NCBI GenBank assembly: GCA_003150225.1
Contig: QAND01000025.1
Coordinates: 1-39,515 of the forward strand
Length of the DNA stretch: 39,515 nt
Direction: 5' to 3'
Origin: Bacillota bacterium
GTDB lineage: Bacteria; Bacillota; Clostridia; Christensenellales; QAND01
The notes under the pieces: generated by a model
Told to the model about the DNA's origin: nothing
The model's input: the letters and a program-made list of their open reading frames with translations, nothing else
The model's database searches: none
Shown: positions 14,570-22,266 of the stretch, one piece after another
How positions within the stretch are numbered: position 1 is the first letter of the stretch
How the letters are laid out: each line of letters starts with the position of its first letter
Position numbers and translations under genes: made by a program

Positions 14570-14667
14570 CGTTCTCCTTTCCAATTCGGGAGGCATGTCC
14601 GTTTCCAGATATGCCCTAGCGTCCCTAATCCACGGAGGAATCTCCAAGGGCTTAGGGATCGGAGCCC
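14570..14667 (-). promoter_or_regulatory. Candidate Moco/Tuco-type riboswitch upstream of tupA
   Basis: The leader carries the blocks GCCTCCCG (14594-14587) and GGAAAGGAG (14582-14574), which recall the conserved 3' part of the molybdenum-cofactor RNA of E. coli moaA as I remember it. Supporting helices: P1 CTCC/GGAG (14664-14661 with 14577-14574), P2 TCCCTAA/TTAGGGA (14658-14652 with 14628-14622), with a GGAG/CTCC hairpin inside it, and a last stem GGCAT/ATGCC (14615-14611 with 14596-14592). A separate P3 helix seems absent, which is the form described as tungsten-cofactor (Tuco) responsive. The tupA ribosome-binding site AAAGGAG is in the P1 3' strand, so ligand binding could hide it and lower tungstate uptake. 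Established for the family: control of Moco/Tuco synthesis and metal transport. Inference: that this RNA is a member. Confidence 0.65.
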
Positions 14668-14680
14668 GTATGCTATGGGA

Positions 14681-14686
14681 ATTATA
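14681..14686 (-). promoter_or_regulatory. -10 box of the tup operon
   Basis: TATAAT on the minus strand; no convincing -35 box. The predicted start, about 14674, sits just before the folded leader. Confidence 0.5.
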
Positions 14687-14802
14687 CCCTAAAGCGGTGC
14701 AAAATTCTAGTTGCCCAGTCAAATAACCGGGGAAAACATCTTGAAAAAACCATGATATTTTGTTAAATTCCTTTTTTCTCCGTAGATTCCTTCTGTCAAA
14801 GC

Positions 14803-14831
14803 TGGACAAACCATGTCCCGGGGTATATTAT
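14803..14831 (+). promoter_or_regulatory. Promoter of the vanZ-like gene
   Basis: TGGACA (14803-14808), 17-base spacer, TATTAT (14826-14831), each one mismatch from consensus. The -10 box overlaps the palindrome at 14827-14848. Confidence 0.65.
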
Positions 14832-14848
14832 TACAATATTGTAATAAT
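14827..14848. promoter_or_regulatory. Perfect 22-base palindrome over the vanZ promoter, probable operator
   Basis: Each arm reads ATTATTACAAT towards the centre; the core is TTACAATATTGTAA. It covers the -10 box and predicted start of the vanZ-like gene, the right place for a dimeric repressor. The TACA/TGTA half-sites recall operators of BlaI/CopY-like winged-helix repressors, though the spacing here is four bases. No repressor gene is adjacent. Confidence 0.7.
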
Positions 14849-14860
14849 CGGAGGTGCTCC

Positions 14861-15556
14861 ATGAACCCCAGTCGTTCTCCCTATCGCCAGCTGCTTTGGA
14901 TCCTCCCTCTAACGGTGGCGGGAGCCGTCATAGCACTGCTCCTCTATGTAATCCTCACCCCCGGCCTCTCCTTGGATTATGAGGGCACCCTGCTAATGGG
15001 GGGCGCCGTTCTGCTTGCGATTCTCATCGCCGGTACATTCTTCATCCGAACCCGGGAAACGGGATTGCAAAAGCAGCGGGCGGGAGCCCTCCTGATGGGC
15101 GGCCTGTTGATGGGATACGCCCTGGTTCTGCTGATCTTCCTATTCTTTGGCGGAGTGCGGCGATACGGTGGAAACGGGGGTTGGGCCACGCCTCTGGCGC
15201 TGCGGGCCAACTTTATCCCCTTCCACACCATCGGGTCCTATCTATCGGCCTGGGCCAACGATACCATCAACCAAAACATCGTAGTGGAAAACCTTCTGGG
15301 AAATCTTTTTCTCTTTGCACCGGTAGGCGCCGCCCTTCCCTGCCTATTTCACCGTCAACGCAGATTTTGGATCTTCCTTTTTACTATGTTGGCAATACTT
15401 CTTCTGGTGGAAGGCGTACAGCTCTTTACCGGCACCGGCAGCTGTGATGTGGACGACGTAATTTTAAATCTGGCTGGCGCCCTTCTGGCATACGGGATGG
15501 TAGCGATTCCCCCCGTGAAGCGGTTGCTTCAAAAATGCTATCTAGCGCAGCCATGA
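14861..15556 (+). CDS. VanZ-family membrane protein
   Basis: 231 residues. Hydrophobic segments near residues 12-32, 41-60, 75-95, 150-166, 168-185 and 200-218. The VanZ core is the stretch NFIPFHTIGSYLS, then NIVVENLLGNLFLFAPVGAALP, LVEGVQLFTGTGSCDVDDVILNLAGALLAY. VanZ confers low-level teicoplanin resistance in the vanA cluster, but most homologues are of unknown role in the cell envelope. The ATG at 14861 follows GGAGG by six bases. An operator-like palindrome overlaps the promoter. Its stop overlaps the next gene by four bases (ATGA), so the two are co-translated. Confidence 0.9.
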   Translation: MNPSRSPYRQLLWILPLTVAGAVIALLLYVILTPGLSLDYEGTLLMGGAVLLAILIAGTFFIRTRETGLQKQRAGALLMGGLLMGYALVLLIFLFFGGVRRYGGNGGWATPLALRANFIPFHTIGSYLSAWANDTINQNIVVENLLGNLFLFAPVGAALPCLFHRQRRFWIFLFTMLAILLLVEGVQLFTGTGSCDVDDVILNLAGALLAYGMVAIPPVKRLLQKCYLAQP

Positions 15557-16728
15557 TCCCCTTAACCAAAGCCCAGGCCCGCCGGTTTCTTCTTCTCAAA
15601 CAGGGGCTTCTAGGTGCCCGTCGGTTTGAGGGCAAACAAGGGGTGCTCAACTACATCGCCCAAGCGGGATGCATCCAGTTCGATCCCGTGGACATCTGCG
15701 GAAAAAGCCCCGAGATCGCGCTCCAGGCGCGGGTCAAGGGCTTCCGCAAATCCATGCTGTATACCCTATCATACCGGGATCGGGCGCTTGTGGATCATTT
15801 TGATAAGATGATGGCCATCTTTCCAACGGCTGATTGGCCTTACTTCCACGGTGTGCGCGCCCAGTATCAGAGCCGGATAAGAAGCCATCAGGCGGTGGAA
15901 ACCGTAGCCCAGGAGATCCTGGACGCCGTGGGGCGCATGGGATATGCCTGTTCCCGGGATCTGAACTATCCTCAGAAGGTGGACTGGTACTGGAGCAATA
16001 CCAACCTGGCCCGGGCCGCTCTGGAAGCCCTATACTTCCGTGGGGATTTGGTAATCCACCACAAGGAAGGAACCATCAAATACTATGCCCGGGCCCAGGA
16101 CTGCCTGCCCCTAGAATTGCTCTCGGATCAAGATCCCTTTCCCTCTCCCCTGGACGGCCTCTGCTGGCGGGTGGCCCGGCGTGTCGGCGGCGTAGGGTTG
16201 CTCTGGAACCGGGCCTCCGACGCCTGGCTGGACGTGCGGAAGCTTTCCGCCAAAGACCGAAATGCCGCCTTCTACCGGCTCACAACGGAAGGCCATCTCC
16301 TTCCGGTGGCGGTGGAGGGGCTGTCGGAACCCCTCTACTGTCTCCGCTCCGACCGGGCACTCTTGGAAAGCGCCTGTAGCAATATCCGGTTTCGAGCGCG
16401 AACAGAGCTTCTGGCTCCCCTGGATAATCTGTTATGGGATCGAAAACTTATCCAAGCTCTCTTTGACTTTTCCTACAAGTGGGAGGTATATACGCCCGCC
16501 AAGGACCGGCAGTATGGCCATTATGTGCTGCCCATTCTGCAGGGGGAACGGTTCATCGGCAGAGCGGAGCCCGTCTGCGACCGTAAGGCTGGAATCCTCT
16601 GTATCCAGGGCCTGTGGCTGGAGCCGGAGGTCAAGATGACAAAGGCCCTAAAGGGCCAGCTGCTTCGATGCTTTACCCGGTTCGCTAAGTTGAATGGATG
16701 CCAAACCGTGGAGTGGGAACGGCCCTAG
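15553..16728 (+). CDS. AlkZ/YcaQ-family winged-helix DNA glycosylase
   Basis: 391 residues, close to E. coli YcaQ. Family proteins with tandem winged-helix domains (HTH_42) remove damaged bases; YcaQ unhooks DNA interstrand crosslinks and AlkZ acts on azinomycin adducts. The catalytic Gln-hydrophobic-Asp motif is IQFDP (Gln42, Asp44), the YcaQ form. Further family blocks: YTLSYRDRALVDHFDK, DLVIHHKEG, and LAPLDNLLWDRKLIQALFDFSYKWEVYTPA near residue 300. The ATG at 15553 is chosen since it overlaps the vanZ stop as ATGA; an upstream in-frame ATG at 15535 has no better ribosome-binding site. Confidence 0.88.
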   Translation: MIPLTKAQARRFLLLKQGLLGARRFEGKQGVLNYIAQAGCIQFDPVDICGKSPEIALQARVKGFRKSMLYTLSYRDRALVDHFDKMMAIFPTADWPYFHGVRAQYQSRIRSHQAVETVAQEILDAVGRMGYACSRDLNYPQKVDWYWSNTNLARAALEALYFRGDLVIHHKEGTIKYYARAQDCLPLELLSDQDPFPSPLDGLCWRVARRVGGVGLLWNRASDAWLDVRKLSAKDRNAAFYRLTTEGHLLPVAVEGLSEPLYCLRSDRALLESACSNIRFRARTELLAPLDNLLWDRKLIQALFDFSYKWEVYTPAKDRQYGHYVLPILQGERFIGRAEPVCDRKAGILCIQGLWLEPEVKMTKALKGQLLRCFTRFAKLNGCQTVEWERP

Positions 16729-16807
16729 CGGCTTTCCTTTCGCGCCATCCCTCCGTCCATGAAGCACAAGCGGGGCGGCGCAACATCGGCTTTGCGGAAA
16801 AACGGAT

Positions 16808-16845
16808 AAAAAAACACCAGGCGTCAACTGACGTCCGGTGTTTTT
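16808..16845. terminator. Bidirectional terminator between the AlkZ-like gene and glmS
   Basis: Hairpin ACACCAGGCGTC/GACGTCCGGTGT (arms 16814-16825 and 16830-16841, two imperfect pairs), with seven A before and five T after. It lies 12 bases beyond the glmS stop. Confidence 0.8.
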
Positions 16846-16856
16846 ATCGTTCAAAA

Positions 16857-18674
16857 TTATTCCACGGTGACGGATTTTGCCAGATTCCGGGGTTTATCGG
16901 GATCCAGGCCACGCTGAACCGAGCAATAATAGGCGAACAGCTGCGCCGCCACCACGCTGACCATTCCCGCCAGAGCGCCGTGGGTCCGGGGAATACAGAT
17001 GGCTTCATCCACCTGATCCAGAATGGCGGAGCAGTCCTTATAGGTCACCGCCAGCACATGAGCGCCCCGGGCCTTTACCTCCCGGATGGCGGAGACCATC
17101 TTTTCCAGGAGAACATCCTGGGTGCATACGGCGATGACCAGGGTTCCCTCCTCGATCATGGCGATGGTGCCGTGCTTCAATTCTCCCGCCGCCATGGCCT
17201 CGCTGTGGATATAGCTGATCTCCTTTAGCTTTAGGGAGCTCTCCATGGTGGCCGGATAATCCAATCCACGGCCGATGAAGAACACGTCCCGGTGGTGGAA
17301 ATGCCGGCCCGCCGCGCGCTGGACGGCCCCTTGATCCTGCAAAATCTCCTGTATGCGGGCGGGAACCTCCGTAAGTGCTGTGAGAATCTCCCGATAGGCG
17401 GCCTCCTCCACGGTGCCCCGGACCCGGCCCAGCTCCAGAGCCAGAAGCACCAGAGCGGCTAGTTGGGTGGTGTAAGCCTTGGTGGAGGCCACGGCGATCT
17501 CCGGCCCCGCCCAGGTATAGAGGACGGAATCGGCTTCCCGGGCCACCGTGGAACCCACCACGTTGGTGATGGCCAGCACCCGGGCGCCGCCTTCCTTCAT
17601 GGTGCGAAGGGCGGCGATGGTATCCGCCGTCTCCCCTGATTGGCTGATGACGATACACAGGTCATCCCCATGGATGATGGGGCGGCGATAGCGGTACTCG
17701 CTGCCGATGTCCACCTCCACCGGGATTCGGGCCAGATCCTCCATAATATATTTGCCCACCAAGCCCGCATGATAGGCGGTGCCGCAGGCACAGATCACCA
17801 CGCGCCGAGCGGCGGAAAGGGCTTCCTCCGTGATCTCCGAAAGGGCGATACGCCCATCCCTTACCCGAGGGGACACCGTCTCCCGGATGGCCTGGGGTTG
17901 CTCCATCATCTCCTTGAGCATGAAATGGGCATAACCGCCCTTTTCAGCGGCAGATACATCCCAATCCACATGGAAGGGCTGGAGCTCCACCGGATCCAGA
18001 TTGGCGTCCACCACATGGACCCTCTCCCTAGTCACCACCGCCACATCGCCATCCTCCAGGAGGATCACCTCCCGGGTGTGGGTGAGCAGGGCGGGGATAT
18101 CGCTGGCGATGAAGTTCTCCCCCTCCCCCAAACCGATAACCAGGGGGCTGTCCTTTCGTGCGCAGACGATCCGATCCGGCTCCCGCACCGACATCACCGC
18201 CAGAGCATAAGAGCCCCGAAGCCTGGTCATGGCCAGGTGCAGCGCCCGCACCAGGTCTCCTTGGTCGTAGTGGCTCACCAGATGGGCCACCACTTCGGTA
18301 TCGGTATCGCTGGCAAAGCGGTAGCCGCGATCCATCAGCCAGCGTTTGATCTCCAGGTAGTTTTCAATGATGCCGTTGTGCACAAGCGCGATGTCCCCCG
18401 CCATACTGGTGTGGGGATGGGAGTTTACGTCCGAGGGTTCCCCATGGGTGGCCCAACGGGTATGGCCGATTCCCATGGTTCCCTGCAAAGGATGCTCCCG
18501 CAGCTTTTCCTCCAGCCGGTCTACCCGGCCCTTGGTCTTTACCACCGAGACGGTTTCCCCGTCCATGACCGCAATCCCGGCGCTGTCATAGCCTCGGTAC
18601 TCCAAGGCATGAAGGCCGTCCAACAACAAAGCCGCCGCGGGCCGTTTGCCCACGCAGCCAATGATTCCACACAT
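16857..18674 (-). CDS. glmS: Glutamine--fructose-6-phosphate aminotransferase (isomerizing)
   Basis: 605 residues. Makes glucosamine-6-phosphate from fructose-6-phosphate and glutamine, the first step to UDP-GlcNAc for peptidoglycan. The protein starts MCGIIGCVG, so Cys2 becomes the N-terminal nucleophile of the glutaminase domain (to about 220; GNGTRWATHG-like block is GIGHTRWATHGEPS). Two SIS sugar-isomerase domains follow, with the phosphate loop SQSGETADT and a C-terminal LAKSVTVE tail, which is universal in GlmS. ATG at 18674 follows AGGAG by ten bases; the upstream ATG would displace Cys2. Controlled by the ribozyme in the leader. It supplies the precursor used by the CapE/F/G pathway in this window. 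Confidence 0.97.
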   Translation of the reverse strand: MCGIIGCVGKRPAAALLLDGLHALEYRGYDSAGIAVMDGETVSVVKTKGRVDRLEEKLREHPLQGTMGIGHTRWATHGEPSDVNSHPHTSMAGDIALVHNGIIENYLEIKRWLMDRGYRFASDTDTEVVAHLVSHYDQGDLVRALHLAMTRLRGSYALAVMSVREPDRIVCARKDSPLVIGLGEGENFIASDIPALLTHTREVILLEDGDVAVVTRERVHVVDANLDPVELQPFHVDWDVSAAEKGGYAHFMLKEMMEQPQAIRETVSPRVRDGRIALSEITEEALSAARRVVICACGTAYHAGLVGKYIMEDLARIPVEVDIGSEYRYRRPIIHGDDLCIVISQSGETADTIAALRTMKEGGARVLAITNVVGSTVAREADSVLYTWAGPEIAVASTKAYTTQLAALVLLALELGRVRGTVEEAAYREILTALTEVPARIQEILQDQGAVQRAAGRHFHHRDVFFIGRGLDYPATMESSLKLKEISYIHSEAMAAGELKHGTIAMIEEGTLVIAVCTQDVLLEKMVSAIREVKARGAHVLAVTYKDCSAILDQVDEAICIPRTHGALAGMVSVVAAQLFAYYCSVQRGLDPDKPRNLAKSVTVE

Positions 18675-18708
18675 CTTTGGATTTCTCCTCACAACTGAAT
18701 TTACGCCA

Positions 18709-18835
18709 CGATCCCGCTTTGTTGGTGGATTGCTCCACGGTTTTGTGGGGATTCAGCCGGCGCAGAGCTCTTGGGGCATCCGCCGAATCTTTCGATTACC
18801 CCAAACCTCGTCAACTGGTTTCCCAGCCCTGGCGC
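18709..18835 (-). ncRNA. glmS ribozyme (glucosamine-6-phosphate riboswitch)
   Basis: The minus-strand leader of glmS contains the conserved catalytic core: GCGCCAGGGCTGG at the 5' end, AGTTGACGAGG (18816-18806), ATCGAAAGAT and TCGGCGGATGCC (18786-18775). Downstream are the supporting helices, ATCCC (18750-18746) pairing with GGGAT (18715-18711), and a GTGGA-GCAA-TCCAC hairpin with a GNRA loop. Family knowledge: the RNA uses glucosamine-6-phosphate as cofactor to cut itself just 5' of the GCGCC (between 18836 and 18835), which destabilises the glmS message. The cut would fall about 40 bases after the predicted start. Confidence 0.95.
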
Positions 18836-18882
18836 TAATGTTTCCCGTACGTCTCGTTTTTCCGCCCCTCCCAGGCGTTTGG

Positions 18883-18888
18883 ATTATA
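18883..18888 (-). promoter_or_regulatory. -10 box of glmS
   Basis: TATAAT on the minus strand, with no clear -35 box. Position fits a short 5' segment before the ribozyme cleavage site. Confidence 0.5.
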
Positions 18889-19036
18889 CGGACCGTTTTC
18901 ACGTGATGGCGATCATACCATATTATGTGGGGAAATGCAATGTTGTTTTGTTCTTTTTTTCGTTATTTTACAAAAAAATCCCGTTGGATTCACTATGTTG
19001 TTTTTGTTCCTTCCCCTGGTCTTTCCCTCCAATTTA

Positions 19037-19045
19037 TGGTATATT
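19037..19045 (+). promoter_or_regulatory. Extended -10 promoter of the aldo/keto reductase genes
   Basis: TGG TATATT (TG at 19037-19038, hexamer 19040-19045). The -35 region is poor. It would give a leader of about 120 bases with no hairpin I can recognise. Confidence 0.4.
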
Positions 19046-19170
19046 ATGAAAGCGCACAAATCACATGCAGCTGTTTCTGCGGAGCCTTTACCGGCATCCG
19101 AGGCAGTTCTGTTTTTTCATTTTAAATCATTGCGGGGCGGCTTTCTCCGTCCGGCAAAGGAGGTATTTCC

Positions 19171-20307
19171 ATGGTTTACAGAGATTTTGGTACCCTTGAC
19201 CGGCCGGTTTCCCTCTTGGGTTTCGGCTGCATGCGGCTGCCCACCGAGTCCACCCCCGACGGCGATAAGCGGCCTATTCAGGCCGAGGCCAACCGTTTAC
19301 TTCGGGCGGCGGTAAACGCTGGGGTCAACTACTTCGATACCGCTTATCCCTACACCGGCGGATTCAATGAAGCCGCCGTAGCGGAGGCCCTCCGCGATGT
19401 GCGGCACCAGGTGACCATCGCCACCAAGCTGCCCATCTTTATGGTCAAAGAGGCCGCCGACCTGGACCGCTTCTTGAACGAGCAGTTGGAGCGGCTCCAG
19501 ACCAATAAAATCGATATCTATCTCATCCACGGCCTGGGCCTCAAGCGGCTGGACCTCTTTTTGGAGCTGGGCGGCCGGGAGTTCCTGGACCGGGCTCTGG
19601 CACAGGGGAAGATCGGCATGGCGGGCTTTAGCTGCCACGATGGCTATGATGGATTTCAGAAGACCCTGGACAGCTATGATTGGGGCATGACCCAGGTACA
19701 GTTCAACATCATGGATAAGTTCAACCAGGCCAGTGTAAAGGGCATCGAATACGCCGGCAAAAAGAATGTGCCGGTGGTGATCATGGAGGGCCTCCGTGGC
19801 GGGGATCTGGCCCGGGCCCCCAAGGCGGTTCAAGACATCTACGATGCCACCGGCAAGGGCTGGACGGCGCCGGAGTGGGGCTTCCGCTTCATCGCCGACT
19901 ATCCCCAGGTGAAGTGCATCCTCTCCGGCATGAATACCATGGAACAGCTTACGGATAACCTGCGCATCTTCAGTGATCTTGTCCCCAACGCCTTTACCCA
20001 GGCGGAGTTTGACGTCTGCGACCGGGTCCGGGAAACCTATGAAACCCTGATTCAGGTGCCCTGTACCGGGTGCAGCTACTGTCAGCCCTGTCCTCAAAAC
20101 GTCCGCATCCCCTACATCATGACCCAATACAACCGGGTAACCATGTTTGACGCCATGGAGGACAGCAAAAAGCTCTATGACGATACCGTAGCCAGCGGGC
20201 GGGGCGCGGACCAGTGTGTGCAATGCGGCCTCTGTGAGCCCAAGTGCCCCCAGAACATCCCCATCATCGAGAAGCTTCAGGAGATTCATCGCTTCTTCAA
20301 CCGATAG
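19171..20307 (+). CDS. Aldo/keto reductase with C-terminal ferredoxin domain (copy 1)
   Basis: 378 residues. N-terminal AKR TIM barrel (about 1-280) with the catalytic tetrad Asp56, Tyr61, Lys86 and His120, and a C-terminal iron-sulfur region: CTGCSYCQPCP (about 300-310) and CVQCGLCEPKCP (about 350-361), each with four cysteines for a 4Fe-4S cluster. Such fused proteins probably exchange electrons between ferredoxin and a carbonyl substrate or NAD(P); the substrate is not known. The ATG at 19171 follows AAAGGAGG. It is followed after 61 bases by a close paralogue, so the two arose by tandem duplication. Confidence 0.93.
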   Translation: MVYRDFGTLDRPVSLLGFGCMRLPTESTPDGDKRPIQAEANRLLRAAVNAGVNYFDTAYPYTGGFNEAAVAEALRDVRHQVTIATKLPIFMVKEAADLDRFLNEQLERLQTNKIDIYLIHGLGLKRLDLFLELGGREFLDRALAQGKIGMAGFSCHDGYDGFQKTLDSYDWGMTQVQFNIMDKFNQASVKGIEYAGKKNVPVVIMEGLRGGDLARAPKAVQDIYDATGKGWTAPEWGFRFIADYPQVKCILSGMNTMEQLTDNLRIFSDLVPNAFTQAEFDVCDRVRETYETLIQVPCTGCSYCQPCPQNVRIPYIMTQYNRVTMFDAMEDSKKLYDDTVASGRGADQCVQCGLCEPKCPQNIPIIEKLQEIHRFFNR

Positions 20308-20368
20308 GTTTCAAAATATGTATATCAATGGTGCCCCTTAAGGCGCCATCGGAAAAGGAGTGGTTCTT

Positions 20369-21508
20369 ATGCAATACCGCGAACTGGGTTCTTTGGGCAA
20401 GGTTTCCCTTTTGGGAATGGGCATCATGCGCATCCCCGCAGAGCCCACCGCCGAGGGTGGAGAACGGCCCATCCAGGCCATCACCGATGAGTTGGTGAAG
20501 ACCTGCATCGAGAACGGGGTCAACTACTTTGACACCGCCCGGGTCTATCATGACGGCAACAACGAGCGCTCTCTTGGCATCGCCATCGCCCCTTACCGGG
20601 AAAAGGCTCTCATCGCCACCAAGCTGGCCATGGGGTACGTCCACGAATACGCCGATTACATGCGGGAGCTGGACAAAAGCCTGGAGCGGCTCCAGACCGA
20701 TCACATCGACGTATACCTGATGCACAATCTTGGTCTGAAGCGGCTGGACGCCATGCTGGAGCTGGGCATCACCCGGTTCCTGGACGAAGCGCTGGCCTGC
20801 GGCAAGATCCGCATGGCAGGCTTTAGCTGCCACAACGGCTACGAGGGATACAAAAAGACCCTGGACAGCTACGACTGGGGCATGGTTCAGGTACAATACA
20901 ACATCCTGGATAAATTCAACCAAGCCACCATCCAGGGCTTGGACGACGCCTATCAAAAGGGCACCTCCGTGGTGATCATGGAAGGACTCCGAGGCGGCGA
21001 CCTGGCCCGGGTACCCAAGTCGGTTCAGGACATCTACGATGCCACCGGTCTTAAGCGCACGCCTCCGGAGTGGGGCTTCCGGTTTGTGGCGGATCATCCC
21101 GCCGTTAAGTGCATCCTTTCGGGCATGACCGCAAGGGAGCAGCTGGAGGAGAATCTTAAGATCTTCGACACCCTGCCCCCCGCCGGCTCTATGACCGAAG
21201 AGGAAAGCGCCATGTACGACGACATTCGGGCCATCTACGCCGGCCTCATCAACGTGGGCTGCACCGGCTGCCACTACTGCGAGCCCTGTCCTCAGGACGT
21301 GTACATCCCCGCGATCTTCAGCCAGTACAACCGGGTCTCCATGTTTGACGCTGAGGAGGCCGCTCGTGAGACCTATCTGGATATTCTCAACAAGCAGGGC
21401 CGGGGTGTGGACAAATGCGTGCAGTGCGGCCTGTGCGAGACCAAGTGCCCCCAAGGGGTGCCCATAATGGAGAAGCTGAAGGAGGCCCACGCTTTCTTTA
21501 CAAAGTAA
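20369..21508 (+). CDS. Aldo/keto reductase with C-terminal ferredoxin domain (copy 2)
   Basis: 379 residues, similar along its whole length to copy 1. Catalytic tetrad Asp55, Tyr60, Lys85 and His119. The iron-sulfur motifs are CTGCHYCEPCP and CVQCGLCETKCP. Differences lie mostly in the segment after the third strand (GYVHEYADYMRE) that lines the substrate pocket, so the two copies may act on different substrates or be expressed together as a heterodimer. ATG at 20369 follows AAAGGAG by eight bases; the longer TTG-started frame is rejected. The gene ends at a strong terminator, so the pair forms a two-gene operon. Confidence 0.93.
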   Translation: MQYRELGSLGKVSLLGMGIMRIPAEPTAEGGERPIQAITDELVKTCIENGVNYFDTARVYHDGNNERSLGIAIAPYREKALIATKLAMGYVHEYADYMRELDKSLERLQTDHIDVYLMHNLGLKRLDAMLELGITRFLDEALACGKIRMAGFSCHNGYEGYKKTLDSYDWGMVQVQYNILDKFNQATIQGLDDAYQKGTSVVIMEGLRGGDLARVPKSVQDIYDATGLKRTPPEWGFRFVADHPAVKCILSGMTAREQLEENLKIFDTLPPAGSMTEEESAMYDDIRAIYAGLINVGCTGCHYCEPCPQDVYIPAIFSQYNRVSMFDAEEAARETYLDILNKQGRGVDKCVQCGLCETKCPQGVPIMEKLKEAHAFFTK

Positions 21509-21521
21509 CGGGATTCCGCTA

Positions 21522-21554
21522 AAATAGAGCGCCGCCCCAAGCGGCGCTCTATTT
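21522..21554 (+). terminator. Terminator of the aldo/keto reductase operon
   Basis: Perfect stem AATAGAGCGCCGC/GCGGCGCTCTATT (21523-21535 with 21541-21553), five-base loop, T-rich end. Confidence 0.88.
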
Positions 21555-21569
21555 ATTAGGAGGTGCATC

Positions 21570-22226
21570 ATGGCGTTTTCCATTGAAAGCTGGCTACACT
21601 CGTTTTCCACAAAGCTGCAAGGGGCCTTTGGCTCCCGGCTACTGTTTCTAGGGCTCCAGGGAAGCTGGCGACGGCAGGAGGCTGGGCCAAACAGCGACAT
21701 CGACCTGGTGACCGTCCTGGACCGGATCGCCTTAGCGGATCTGGAAACCTATCGGGATTTGGCCGCTTCTATGGAAGGAGCCTATCCCCCCTGCGGATTT
21801 CTCTCGGGAGCGGAGGAGCTCCGTGCCTGGCCTAAACAGGACGCCTATCAGCTTTTCCGGGACACCCGGCCCATACTGGGTTCTCTCCACGGGTTGCTGG
21901 GGCCCTTCTCCCGGGAGGACATCCGGGAAGCGGTGGCGGTGGGAGCCGCCAACCTATACCACAGTGCCGTTCACGCCTATCTCTATGAGGATGCCCCTAC
22001 CGCCCAGCTATCCGGCCTATACAAGGGCGCCTATTTCGTCCTGCGGGCCAAGCATGAGCTGGCTACCGGGGAGGCCACCGCCACCAAAGCGGAGCTCTTT
22101 TCCCGGCTGACGGGGGAGGACCGGATCATCCTAGGCCGCTCCATGGAGGCCGCCGAAGAGGATCCCGCCCTTTACGGGGAGCTCATCCAGTGGGCGGGAC
22201 GGCTCATCGTCCAATACGGAGAATAG
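21570..22226 (+). CDS. Nucleotidyltransferase with HEPN-like C-terminal domain
   Basis: 218 residues. The N-terminal half is a polymerase-beta-type nucleotidyltransferase: GLQGSWRRQEAGPNSDIDLVTV (about 28-49), giving the Gly-Ser and Asp-x-Asp metal-binding motif (SDIDL), and a third acidic residue may be in the CGFLSGAEEL strand. The C-terminal half (about 120-218) is all-helical and like a HEPN domain (NLYHSAVHAYLY ... GAYFVLRAKHEL). This looks like a single-chain MNT-HEPN protein. The typical RNase motif RX4-6H of HEPN toxins is not visible, so a toxin role is doubtful. ATG at 21570 follows AGGAGG. It lies between two terminators as a single gene. Confidence 0.75.
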   Translation: MAFSIESWLHSFSTKLQGAFGSRLLFLGLQGSWRRQEAGPNSDIDLVTVLDRIALADLETYRDLAASMEGAYPPCGFLSGAEELRAWPKQDAYQLFRDTRPILGSLHGLLGPFSREDIREAVAVGAANLYHSAVHAYLYEDAPTAQLSGLYKGAYFVLRAKHELATGEATATKAELFSRLTGEDRIILGRSMEAAEEDPALYGELIQWAGRLIVQYGE

Positions 22227-22254
22227 AAAAAGCCCTGGAACACCAGGGCTTTTT
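22226..22254. terminator. Bidirectional terminator between nucleotidyltransferase and typA
   Basis: Stem AGCCCTGG/CCAGGGCT (22231-22238 with 22243-22250), AACA loop, A-run before and T-run after; 13 bases from the typA stop. Confidence 0.88.
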
Positions 22255-22266
22255 CATTGGAAGCCG

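Noticed and set aside
20297..21700. 467-residue open frame on the minus strand
   Set aside because: Antisense to the second aldo/keto reductase, which has all catalytic and cluster residues.
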